Assembly (NCBI GenBank): GCA_041485165.1
Contig: JBGPJC010000019.1
Location: forward strand, 1-39,565
DNA length: 39,565 nt
Source: JAAFGT01 sp041485165
Lineage (GTDB): Bacteria; Acidobacteriota; Terriglobia; Acidiferrales; UBA7541
Direction of reading: 5' to 3'
Part shown: one piece after another, positions 15,475 through 23,048 of the stretch
How the letters are laid out: every line of letters begins with the position of its first letter
How positions within the stretch are numbered: position 1 is the stretch's first letter
Program-made: the position numbers and the translations under genes
The notes under the pieces: generated by a model
What the model was told of the DNA's origin: nothing
The model's database searches: none
Seen by the model: the letters and a program-made list of their open reading frames with translations, nothing else

Positions 15475-15834
15475 GTCAGTATTCTCCTGAACTTGGGGAC
15501 TGCCGGGCCCACAGTTTCTTAGATGGCGTGGCCGAGAAAAGTGTTCTCCCCGCTCGACGGCTACCGCAAGCCCGGACAGGTGAAGTATAAGACGGAAGCG
15601 CGGGGAGCGAGGGGTCGAAGAAGGAAGGAGGTAGAGGAGAAAGAGGAGGCAAAGGAGGGAGAGGAGAAGACTGGGAATCGATGGGCGTGGCGGAGATGCT
15701 ACCTACTTGAGCGACGGAGGATGGTTTTTCCTCTACTTCCTTTCCCTCCTCTACGTCCTATACTTCGCTTTCCTCCTGCTACCTGTTTCCTCCTTATCCG
15801 CCAAGTTGCCGCTTCGTGCGTCGCTCAGCGCGCG
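15475..15834. other. Intergenic region with polypurine and polypyrimidine tracts
   Basis: Between the divergent M48 and kinase genes. It holds no supported gene. The purine tract (15616-15671) and pyrimidine tract (15727-15793) could pair imperfectly or form a triplex. They belong to a repeat type shared with the pilT-recX gap. Confidence 0.55.
15616..15671 (+). repeat. Polypurine arm of a purine-pyrimidine element
   Basis: A run almost entirely of A and G, with GGAGGTAGAGGAG and AAAGGAGGGAGAGGAG. About 55 bases later a polypyrimidine arm (15727-15793) begins. The same architecture with related words occurs at 27155-27204 and 27341-27395. Confidence 0.6.
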
Positions 15835-15863
15835 TTGACAGAGCACAACCACCAGATTAAGAT
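15835..15863 (+). promoter_or_regulatory. Sigma-70-type promoter of the kinase gene
   Basis: A perfect TTGACA (15835-15840), a 17-base spacer and TAAGAT (15858-15863). The ATG at 15872 is eight bases further, so the mRNA would have almost no leader. No ribosome site is seen. Confidence 0.65.
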
Positions 15864-15871
15864 TCGCCCGC

Positions 15872-18079
15872 ATGTCTTCCCCTTCGCTCATCGGTCAAAC
15901 TTTCGGCCACTATCGCATCCTCGAGAAACTCGGCGGCGGCGGGATGGGCGTGGTCTACAAGGCCGAAGACACCCGGCTGGGCCGCAGCGTGGCCCTGAAA
16001 TTCCTTCCCGAGGAAACGGCGCAGGACCGGGCCACCATCGAGCGCTTCCAGCGCGAGGCCCGCGCCGCCTCCGCCCTGAATCACCCGAACATCTGCACCA
16101 TCTACGACGTCGGTGAACACGAGGGCCACCACTTCCTGGCCATGGAGTTCCTCGAGGGCCAGACGCTGAAGCACCGCATCGAAGGACCTCCGCTGGAGAC
16201 AGACACGGTCCTCGAACTCGGGATCCAAATCGCCGACGCGCTCGATGCCGCCCATGGAAAAGGCATCGTGCACCGCGACATTAAGCCCGCCAACATTTTC
16301 ATTACCCAGCGCGGCCAGGCGAAGGTGCTGGATTTTGGTCTGGCCAAGCTTTCTCATTCTCACCACGCGCCGGGAAAAGCAGGAGATGCGTTCACGGCAG
16401 GGCCGACTGTCGCGGGCGGCGTCCCCGAGAACTTGACCAGTCCCGGAACGGCCCTCGGCACCGTGGCCTACATGTCCCCCGAACAGGCGCGGGGCGAGGA
16501 CGTGGACGGCCGCACGGATCTGTTCTCGCTTGGCGTCGTGCTCTACGAGATGGCCACCGGAAGGCAGCCGTTTGCCGGCAATACCTCGGCCATGGTCTTC
16601 GAGGCCATCCTGAACCGTGACCCGGTCTCCCCGCTCCGCCTGAATTCCAAACTTCCGCCGGAGCTGGCCCAGATCATCGAGACCGCGATCCAAAAGAACC
16701 GCAAGACCCGCTATCAATCCGCCGCAAAGCTCCGCGAAGACCTCAAGCGTCTCAAGCAGGACTCCGAATCGGGCCGCCCGGCCGCAGAAAAAGGTGCGGA
16801 GAAATCCCTGGCCGTCCTCTATTTCGAGAATGCCGCGGCGGAGAAAGAAGACGAATACTTCCGCGACGGCATCACCGAAGACATCATCACCGAGCTATCG
16901 AGAATCAAGGAGCTGTGGGTGCTCACGCGCTCCGCCGTAATCGGTTTCCGCGACAAGCCGGCCAGCGCCCCTGACGTCGGACGCGAACTCGGCGCCGCAT
17001 ACGTGCTCGAAGGCAGCCTGCGCCGCTCCGGCAACCGCCTGCGCATCACCGCGCGCCTGGTCGAGACGGCCACCGCCCGCTCCATCTGGGCGGAACGCTA
17101 CGACCGCCAGATGGAGGATGTGTTCGCCATCCAGGACGAGATTGCGCAGAGCATTGCCAAGGCTCTCAAGCTGATGCTCACCGACCAGGAGAAGCGCGCC
17201 ATAGAGAAAGCCCCGACCACCGACGTGCAGGCCTACGACTATTACCTCCGCGGCCGGCAGTTCTTTTACCTGCACCGCAGCAGGGGCTTTGAGTTCGCGC
17301 GCCAGATGTTCGCCCGCGCCATTGTGATCGATCCGAGCTACGCCCGCGCCTATGCCGGCGTGGCGGATTGCTGCTCCTTCCTCTACATGTACTTCGAGCA
17401 CAGCGAGGCTAATCTGCGAGAAGCGGACACTGCCAGCCGCAGAGCTTTAGAACTCGATACTGAGCTGGCCGAGGCTCACGCCTCGCGCGGACTCGCCGTC
17501 CTGCTCAGCAAGCGGTACGAGGAGGCCGAGAAGGAATTCCAGACCGCCATCCGGCTGAATCCTAAACTTTTCGAGCCCTACTACTTTTACGCCCGGGCCT
17601 GTTTTGGACAGGGCAGGCTGGAAGAAGCTGCGAAGTGGTTTGAACAGGCCTCGCAAGTGAACCCGGAAGACTTTCAGTCGCTCGTCCTTCTCGGCCAGAC
17701 CTACAATTCGTTGGGACGAAAAGTGGAAGCAATCACCGTCCGCCAGCGCGCCTTGAAGATTATCGAAAAGCACCTGGAATTCCATCCCGACGACGCGCGG
17801 GCCCTGTACATGGGTGCAAGCAACCTCGCGGACCTGGGGCAGCGCGAGCGCGGCATGGAATGGGCAAAAATGGCACTTGCCATCGATCCGGAAGACCCTT
17901 CGATTCTTTACAACGTGGCCTGCGCCTACGCCCTCATGGGGCAGACCGATGCAGCCATTGACTGTCTGCAAAAATCCACGGCGCGCAACGAATGGTTCAA
18001 GGGCTGGGTGGAACACGATTCCGACCTCGACTCCCTCCGCGGCGACCCCCGATTCCAGGCCCTCCTGAAGTCCATCTAA
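15872..18079 (+). CDS. Ser/Thr protein kinase with TolB-like domain and TPRs
   Basis: A 735-aa protein. Residues about 14-285 are a Hanks-type kinase with the Gly-rich loop LGGGGMGVVYK, K43 (VALKF), HRDIKPAN (D136, N141), DFG at 154-156 and GTVAYMSPEQA. Residues about 310-440 are a TolB-like N-terminal-type domain (SLAVLYFENAAAEKEDEYF, GRELGAAYVLEGSLRRSGNRL, IWAERYDRQMEDVFAIQDEI) as found fused to adenylate cyclases and kinases. The rest is TPRs (YARAYAGVADCCSF, AEAHASRGLAVLLSKRYEEA). No transmembrane helix is visible between kinase and sensor parts, unlike many bacterial relatives, so it is probably cytosolic. It is single, divergent from the M48 gene. A partner substrate is not evident. Confidence 0.9.
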   Translation: MSSPSLIGQTFGHYRILEKLGGGGMGVVYKAEDTRLGRSVALKFLPEETAQDRATIERFQREARAASALNHPNICTIYDVGEHEGHHFLAMEFLEGQTLKHRIEGPPLETDTVLELGIQIADALDAAHGKGIVHRDIKPANIFITQRGQAKVLDFGLAKLSHSHHAPGKAGDAFTAGPTVAGGVPENLTSPGTALGTVAYMSPEQARGEDVDGRTDLFSLGVVLYEMATGRQPFAGNTSAMVFEAILNRDPVSPLRLNSKLPPELAQIIETAIQKNRKTRYQSAAKLREDLKRLKQDSESGRPAAEKGAEKSLAVLYFENAAAEKEDEYFRDGITEDIITELSRIKELWVLTRSAVIGFRDKPASAPDVGRELGAAYVLEGSLRRSGNRLRITARLVETATARSIWAERYDRQMEDVFAIQDEIAQSIAKALKLMLTDQEKRAIEKAPTTDVQAYDYYLRGRQFFYLHRSRGFEFARQMFARAIVIDPSYARAYAGVADCCSFLYMYFEHSEANLREADTASRRALELDTELAEAHASRGLAVLLSKRYEEAEKEFQTAIRLNPKLFEPYYFYARACFGQGRLEEAAKWFEQASQVNPEDFQSLVLLGQTYNSLGRKVEAITVRQRALKIIEKHLEFHPDDARALYMGASNLADLGQRERGMEWAKMALAIDPEDPSILYNVACAYALMGQTDAAIDCLQKSTARNEWFKGWVEHDSDLDSLRGDPRFQALLKSI

Positions 18080-18089
18080 GATTTTCCCT

Positions 18090-18101
18090 CACACCGGTGT
18101 G
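18090..18101. other. 12-bp palindrome after the kinase gene
   Basis: CACACCGGTGTG, self-complementary, 11 bases after the kinase stop. Too short and without a T-run to call a terminator. Confidence 0.4.
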
Positions 18102-18114
18102 CGGATTAGCCCTG

Positions 18115-18312
18115 ATTTCTCACAAGAATTCAGAAACGGTGCAATTACGACGGAAGGTGGCGCACGCCTCCGGCGTTGGGGCACGGCATGCCGTGCCCCT
18201 ACTGCAGAACCACCCCGACAACACTGTGTCGCCGCAAGTTGGCGGGGAGGAATGCTCCAAACCCAGCGGGAAAGTGCCAATCGTTCCCTTGATCAAGAAT
18301 CTTGTGAGAAAT
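18115..18312. repeat. MITE-like element with 13-bp inverted ends
   Basis: ATTTCTCACAAGA (18115-18127) and its exact reverse complement (18300-18312) bracket about 200 bases that include a copy of the GGGGCACGGCA palindrome (18178-18199). There is no credible coding sequence. The flanks GGATT and GAATCC add partial similarity to each arm. No transposase nearby; a non-autonomous element or dispersed repeat is inferred. Confidence 0.45.
18178..18199. repeat. 22-bp palindrome, second copy
   Basis: GGGGCACGGCA followed by its reverse complement; identical to the inner 22 bases of the palindrome on the gcvPB stop. One flank also keeps the TAC of that copy. Confidence 0.8.
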
Positions 18313-18360
18313 CCGGATTCGCGGTTGGAGTGCGGGAGCTTGCTCTGGGGTCCGACGCCT

Positions 18361-19581
18361 CTACCTGCTGTTGCGCGAGCGCGTGCCCGCCGCAGCAGGC
18401 CCCGGCAGCGCAGCCGACCTGGCTTCAGCCGAGCGCGCAGTAGCATCTGCGGCAGAAATCGCCGCGGGCAAGTCCGCCGGGCGGCCGCCGGAAGCCAGAG
18501 CGACGTGGGCAAACGCGCCCAGCGCGGGACCGCTCGCCGGGACCAGCGCCCCGCCGGATTCGCGCAGGAACAGCAGGCCGTGGCTGCTGGCGTCGAGGTC
18601 AATCATCACCACGTCGCCGAGCTGGATCTGACCGGTGGCCAGAAGGCTGGCCAGCGGATAGACCAGGTGGCGCTCGATGGCGCGCTTCAGGTGCCGCGCT
18701 CCGTACTTGATGTCGGTGCCTTCGGCCAGCAGGAATTCCCGCGCCTCGGGGGTCAGACGGAAGACAAACTGGGCGCGGACCGTGTCCAGCACGCGCTTCT
18801 GCACCATCTCCAGCTCGATGTCCAGCACGCGCTCGAGCTGCTCGCGGCGCAGCGGGTGGAAGACCACCATCTTGTCGATGCGGTTGATGAATTCCGGCGA
18901 AAATTTCTTGCGCGCAGATTCCGTGGCGGTGCGCTGCACTTTTTCATCCAGACGGTCTTCGCGCTTGTCCGCCGGCTGCACGAAGCCCATCCCGCCGCTC
19001 ATCAGCTCGCTGATTTCCGAGCCGCCCAGGTTCGAGGTCATGAAAATCACCGACTGGGAGAGGTCTACGCGGCGGTTGTCGCCCAGGGTCAGCGTGGCCT
19101 TGTCCAAGATGCCCAGCAGGAGCTGCCAGAGCGCGTCCGAGGCCTTCTCGATTTCGTCGAAGAGCACGAAGCTGAGTTTCAAATCCTCGGTATGGTACTG
19201 GCTCAGCGTTTCCTGGGTGATCAGCGGATGGGTCTCGCGGTGGCCCAGATAGCCTGGAGGTGAGCCGACCAGCTTGGCAATCTCATGGGAGTGCTGGAAT
19301 TCCGCGCAGTCCACCTTGATGATGGCGCGCGGGTCCCCGAAAAGAATGTGTGCGGCAGCTTCCACGATGCGCGTCTTGCCCGAGCCGGTCGGGCCGAGGA
19401 ACAGCAGGTTGGCCACCGGGCGTCCCGGAGTATTCAATCCGGCGCGGAATACCTGGTAGAAATCCACCACCGTGGCGACGGCTTCCTCTTGTCCGACCAG
19501 CCGGGAATGCAGCGCGGAGTCAAACGTCTGCGTCTCCGGGCTGCGGCGGTTCGGATCGAGCTGTTGCATATAGGCACCCAT
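18361..19581 (-). CDS. ClpB/ClpA D2-like single-AAA ATPase
   Basis: A 406-aa protein starting MGAYMQQLDPNRRSP at ATG 19581 with GGGAGG upstream. It is one AAA+ module of the Clp D2 type: HSRLVGQEEAV, Walker A GPTGSGKT, pore loop GYLG (in SPPGYLGHRET), Walker B FVLFDEIEKAS, sensor SVIFMTSNLGG, FINRIDKMVVFHPL with the arginine finger, and the C-subdomain YGARHLKRAIERHL. The N-domain, D1 and middle domain of ClpB are absent. The ClpP-binding IGF-type loop is not visible. The last 60 residues are an Ala/Pro-rich tail. It follows the 142-aa gene by 15 bases and is probably in its operon. Unfolding or remodelling of an unknown target is inferred. Confidence 0.85.
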   Translation of the reverse strand: MGAYMQQLDPNRRSPETQTFDSALHSRLVGQEEAVATVVDFYQVFRAGLNTPGRPVANLLFLGPTGSGKTRIVEAAAHILFGDPRAIIKVDCAEFQHSHEIAKLVGSPPGYLGHRETHPLITQETLSQYHTEDLKLSFVLFDEIEKASDALWQLLLGILDKATLTLGDNRRVDLSQSVIFMTSNLGGSEISELMSGGMGFVQPADKREDRLDEKVQRTATESARKKFSPEFINRIDKMVVFHPLRREQLERVLDIELEMVQKRVLDTVRAQFVFRLTPEAREFLLAEGTDIKYGARHLKRAIERHLVYPLASLLATGQIQLGDVVMIDLDASSHGLLFLRESGGALVPASGPALGAFAHVALASGGRPADLPAAISAADATARSAEARSAALPGPAAAGTRSRNSR

Positions 19582-19596
19582 GGCTGCTGCCTCCCA

Positions 19597-20025
19597 CTAC
19601 CTCCGGCTTGCTGCGTACGTTGGCTCCGCGTGACGTTCAAACTGGTGCAGCTTTGCTTCCAGTGTCCCGCGCAGCAGGCGAAGCTGGTTGACCAGCTCTT
19701 GCGTGGTTGCGGGGGTCTGCGCCATCTGGAGCAGCGTCGGAGAAAGATCTGCCAGGTCGACATTCAGCGCGCCGACCATTTGCAGAAGCCTGGTTACCGC
19801 GGCAGAATCCGGCCGGTACAAATCCAGTGTGCTGGCCACCTGTTCCTGCAGGCGCTTCCAGTCCAGGTCGAGGAAGGGGTGCTGGCGGGAAACTTCTCGG
19901 ATCAGGTCGTCGGTGATGCACGGGCGCGCGCCCAGGCGCGCCAGGTGCAACTGCTTCACTTTCCCGCGGTGGCGGACGTTGTGAACCAGATAATAGGCGT
20001 TGCCTTTACGCCTTACAAACGCCAC
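19597..20025 (-). CDS. Hypothetical protein, partner of the AAA ATPase
   Basis: A 142-aa protein begun at the GTG at 20025, six bases after AGGAGG; the longer frame to 20274 has no site. It starts VAFVRRKGNAYYLVHNVR, followed by GKVKQLHLARLGARPCITDD, a small basic beta-rich segment, then helical DWKRLQEQVASTLDLYRPD and a C-terminal helix TQELVNQLRLLRGTLEAKLHQ. I recognise no enzyme motif. The opening resembles the N-terminal part of some transposase-like hypotheticals (RKxGxxYYLV), but here it is free-standing. It is 15 bases from the AAA gene, so the pair may be an ATPase and its adaptor or substrate. Confidence 0.65.
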   Translation of the reverse strand: MAFVRRKGNAYYLVHNVRHRGKVKQLHLARLGARPCITDDLIREVSRQHPFLDLDWKRLQEQVASTLDLYRPDSAAVTRLLQMVGALNVDLADLSPTLLQMAQTPATTQELVNQLRLLRGTLEAKLHQFERHAEPTYAASRR

Positions 20026-20376
20026 TTCCGTCCTCCTGGGGGCTGGTTGCTTACCGCGCCCTCCATGCTTCGTAGTGTGCTCACGTTCCACTACACGCAC
20101 AATAGGAAGACCGTACCAGAGCTTTAGCATGTCTCTTACTAGTGCTAGAGTCCTGTTCGCTTGCAGGGCTCTGAAGACGGCGCTGAAAACCGCACTGCCG
20201 CCGACCGCACGGTGGTCCGAGCGCAGGCAGCGCTGCCCGGCGATGAGCTTTTCTCGCATTCCAGCAATCCTCATACGTTGTTAAACACGCCGGAGCCCGC
20301 GCGGTTGCGTCCGCGCCGTTTGCATCGCAAATCCAGCAGAGCTAGTCTCTTGGCGTTGGGTCAGGGAGGAAGCAAA
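20026..20376. other. Divergent intergenic region
   Basis: About 350 bases between the divergent 142-aa gene and the alkyltransferase-like gene. It is more AT-rich in its middle (20.10-20.16 kb). Frames open across it have no ribosome sites. A weak GTAGTG/CACTAC pair is present. I see no consensus promoter. Confidence 0.5.
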
Positions 20377-20709
20377 TTGTCCTGGGCTCCGGTCTACCGG
20401 CTGGTAAAACAAATTCCGCGTGGGCGCATCTTAACTTATGGAGAGGTGGCGCGCGCTTTGCGTCTGCGCGGAGGCGCGCGCACCGCCGGACGCGCCATGG
20501 CTGGATGCCCGCAAGGCCGCGGCATCCCCTGGCAGCGCGTGGTCGGCGCGGCGGGACGAATCCTAATCCGCGAGCCCTACGCATCGCTCCAGCGCCAGCT
20601 ACTTCTGCAAGAGGGCGTCGAATTCCTGGGCAGCCGCGTAAACCTCGCGCGGCACGCCTGGAAAGGCCACCGCGCGCGGCGCCGCTCTCCGCGGCGCGCG
20701 CGGCGCTGA
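20377..20709 (+). CDS. Alkyltransferase-like (ATL) DNA-repair protein
   Basis: A 110-aa protein begun at TTG 20377, seven bases after GGGAGG. It matches the C-terminal DNA-binding domain of O6-alkylguanine alkyltransferase (VYRLVKQIPRGRILTYGEVA, then ARTAGRAMAGCPQ) but the active-site PCHRV is PWQRV (W52 in place of the reactive cysteine). ATL proteins bind O6-alkylguanine without repairing it and hand lesions to nucleotide excision repair. The C-terminal end is a basic Arg-rich tail. It is followed within 26 bases by the hydrolase gene, but the two roles look unrelated. Confidence 0.8.
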   Translation: MSWAPVYRLVKQIPRGRILTYGEVARALRLRGGARTAGRAMAGCPQGRGIPWQRVVGAAGRILIREPYASLQRQLLLQEGVEFLGSRVNLARHAWKGHRARRRSPRRARR

Positions 20710-20719
20710 GTTGCTGTAC

Positions 20720-20725
20720 TATAAT
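20720..20725 (+). promoter_or_regulatory. Perfect -10 box close to the hydrolase start
   Basis: TATAAT ten bases before the ATG at 20736. No recognisable -35 lies 17 bases upstream; the preceding bases are the GC-rich end of the ATL gene. Confidence 0.4.
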
Positions 20726-20735
20726 CCGCGCCGTG

Positions 20736-22058
20736 ATGATCACTCGTCGCGAAGTACTCTCTGGCCTGGTCGCGGTCACCGCCACTTCTTTGCTTGCCGA
20801 CTTGTCTCTCGCTGAAGTCGCTGCCTTCGATCTGCGCATCGACGCCGATCGTCTTCGGCAGAGCCTCGAGGGGCTCAGCATTCACGGACGGCCCGCGGGC
20901 GGCACATTTGCCGATGGAGTCTCCCGCGTAGCCTACTCTGAAGCCGATATCGCCGGCCGGAAGTACGCGATGCAGTTGATGCGGGCCGCCGGGCTGGAGC
21001 CGCGCATCGATTCCGCGGGAAACATCTTCGGGCGGCGCGCGGGGAACGACCCCGCTCTACAACCCATCCTCCTTGGCTCGCACATCGACTCAGTGCCAAG
21101 TGGCGGCAACTTTGACGGAGACCTGGGCTCCATGGCCGCGATTGAAGTGATGCGCACCCTGAAAGACCATGGTGCCACCACGCGCCGTCCGCTGGAGATG
21201 GTCATCTGGTCAAACGAGGAGGGCGGCTTGATGGGCAGCCGGGCCGCGGCCGGCGAAGTGCAACCGGAAGAGCTCAACCGCGTGTTCAACGGCATCCGCA
21301 TGGCCGATGGCCTGCGCAGGATTGGCGGCGACCCGGCGCAGTTGAGCGAGGCGCGCATGGCACGGGGCTATTTCCATTGCTACCTGGAACTGCACATCGA
21401 GCAGGGCGGCAATCTCGACAAGGCCAAAATCCCCATCGGCGTCGTCGAGGGGATTGTCAGCATCGACGAATACGATGTCGAGATTCGCGGCTTCGCCAAC
21501 CATGCCGGAACCACTCCCATGCCCGAACGCCGCAATGCCCTGCTGGCCGCCGCCAAGCTGATCGAAGCTGTCCAGGAAGTGGTGACGCGCGAAACCGGAC
21601 GGCAGGTGGGCACCGTGGGGCACCTGGAAGTGTTTCCGAATGCGAGCAATGTCGTGCCCGGGCTGGTGAAACACTCCATCGAGCTGCGCGACCTCTCTGC
21701 CGAAAAGATTGCACGCCTGGCAGACCAGATCCGTGAGCGGGCGCAGGAGATCGCCCGGCAAACCAGCACAGAGATCGTCATAACCAAGACGGAGCACGAT
21801 CCGCCGGCTGTCGCCACTCTCGAAATTCAGGCGCAGATCGAAAAAACGGCGAGGGAATTGGGGCTGAAAACCATGCGCTTGCCCAGCGGCGCGGGCCACG
21901 ATGCGCAAATGATGGCCAAGCTCGGGCCCATGGGCATGGTCTTTGTGCCCAGCGTTGGCGGTATCAGCCATTCGCCAAAGGAATTCACACCCTGGCAGGA
22001 CTGCGCCAATGGGACCAACGTGCTGCTGCAAACGATCTTGCTCGCCGACCACACATGA
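20736..22058 (+). CDS. Tat-exported M20-type amidase/carbamoylase
   Basis: A 440-aa protein with a twin-arginine-type leader (MITRREVLSGLVAVTATSLL). The mature part is the hydantoinase/carbamoylase branch of M20 metallopeptidases: LLGSHIDSVPSGGNFDGDLG (metal His and Asp), WSNEEGG, LELHIEQGGNLD, the lid residues NHAGTTPMPERRNA, and SGAGHDAQMM with the late GISHSPKEFT histidine. Such enzymes hydrolyse N-carbamoyl amino acids, ureidoglycolate or allantoate; which is unclear. The Tat leader is unusual, since many relatives are cytosolic. Start ATG 20736 was chosen because the TRRE motif follows directly. Confidence 0.85.
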   Translation: MITRREVLSGLVAVTATSLLADLSLAEVAAFDLRIDADRLRQSLEGLSIHGRPAGGTFADGVSRVAYSEADIAGRKYAMQLMRAAGLEPRIDSAGNIFGRRAGNDPALQPILLGSHIDSVPSGGNFDGDLGSMAAIEVMRTLKDHGATTRRPLEMVIWSNEEGGLMGSRAAAGEVQPEELNRVFNGIRMADGLRRIGGDPAQLSEARMARGYFHCYLELHIEQGGNLDKAKIPIGVVEGIVSIDEYDVEIRGFANHAGTTPMPERRNALLAAAKLIEAVQEVVTRETGRQVGTVGHLEVFPNASNVVPGLVKHSIELRDLSAEKIARLADQIRERAQEIARQTSTEIVITKTEHDPPAVATLEIQAQIEKTARELGLKTMRLPSGAGHDAQMMAKLGPMGMVFVPSVGGISHSPKEFTPWQDCANGTNVLLQTILLADHT

Positions 22059-22109
22059 GCCCGTGGGGAATCCTGCCCTGCGTACCCGCGGCGCAACTCC
22101 CCCCTGTGA

Positions 22110-22115
22110 TATAAA
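22110..22115 (+). promoter_or_regulatory. Candidate -10 box of the ABC-2 exporter genes
   Basis: TATAAA six bases before the GTG at 22122, again with no ribosome site and no clear -35. The spacing matches the KGG mini-gene promoter. Confidence 0.35.
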
Positions 22116-22121
22116 GTTGTT

Positions 22122-23042
22122 GTGAGCCAGCCCATCGTCCAAGTGCAGGACCTGCGCAAGAACTACGGCGAGGTGCAAGCTCTGCGCGGCGTCAGCTTCG
22201 AAATCGCCGAAGGAGAAATCTTCGGCCTGCTGGGGCCCAACGGCGCCGGCAAGACGACTACCGTCGAGATCCTTGAGGGCATGCGCCGCGCGGATTCCGG
22301 CGTCGCCCGGGTCTGCGGCCTTGACCCGCAGACCAGCGGACCGTCTTTCAAGCGAAACGTCGGCGCGGTGCTCCAATCCACTTCCCTTCCCGATAAGATC
22401 CGCGTGCGCGAAGCGATTGACCTCTTTTCCCGGCTTTACGGCTCGCGCCCGGACACGCTCGCGCTGCTGCGCCGTCTCGGCCTCGAAGAAAAAAAGAACG
22501 CCTTCTACTCCCACTTGTCCGGCGGACAGAAGCAGCGCCTGGCCATCGCCCTGGCTCTGGTGCACCAGCCGCGGGTAGTCTTTCTCGATGAGCCCACGGC
22601 CGGCCTGGACCCGCAAGTGCGCCGGGAAATCTACGACTTCATCGAGCAATTACGGAAGGAAAAAAGATCTGTCCTGCTGACTACTCATTACATCGAAGAG
22701 GCTGAACGGCTGTGCGACCAGGTGGCTATCATGGACCACGGGCAGGTGATCGCCGCAGCTTCGCCCCGCGAGCTGAAGCAGCGCTCGGCTGGAACCACGC
22801 GCATCGAGGTCCGCCTGGCGCGCCCCGCGGCTGACGGCGCCCTCCGCCATCTGGAAGGAGTCACCGACTGCCGTACGGTGGAAGACCGCGCCGTGATGCA
22901 CTCCACTCGCCCGCCGCAGACCATAGTCGCGCTGGTGAAGCACCTGGAAGCCGCAGGCAACGAGCTGCAGAGCCTGGAAATGGCCGCGCCAACGCTGGAG
23001 GACATCTTCATCGAGCTGACCGGCCGGCGGCTGCGCGAGTAA
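22122..23042 (+). CDS. ABC-2-type exporter ATP-binding protein
   Basis: A 306-aa ATPase begun at GTG 22122. Walker A GPNGAGKTT, Q-loop VLQST, signature LSGGQKQR, Walker B VVFLDEPTAGLD and switch TTHYIEEAERL are intact. The C-terminal extension from about 215 (RIEVRLARPAADGALRHLEG) is the DrrA/CcmA-type regulatory tail. It precedes the permease by six bases. This pair exports an unknown lipid, polysaccharide or drug-like substrate; no biosynthetic neighbours indicate which. Confidence 0.93.
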   Translation: MSQPIVQVQDLRKNYGEVQALRGVSFEIAEGEIFGLLGPNGAGKTTTVEILEGMRRADSGVARVCGLDPQTSGPSFKRNVGAVLQSTSLPDKIRVREAIDLFSRLYGSRPDTLALLRRLGLEEKKNAFYSHLSGGQKQRLAIALALVHQPRVVFLDEPTAGLDPQVRREIYDFIEQLRKEKRSVLLTTHYIEEAERLCDQVAIMDHGQVIAAASPRELKQRSAGTTRIEVRLARPAADGALRHLEGVTDCRTVEDRAVMHSTRPPQTIVALVKHLEAAGNELQSLEMAAPTLEDIFIELTGRRLRE

Positions 23043-23048
23043 GGCAAA

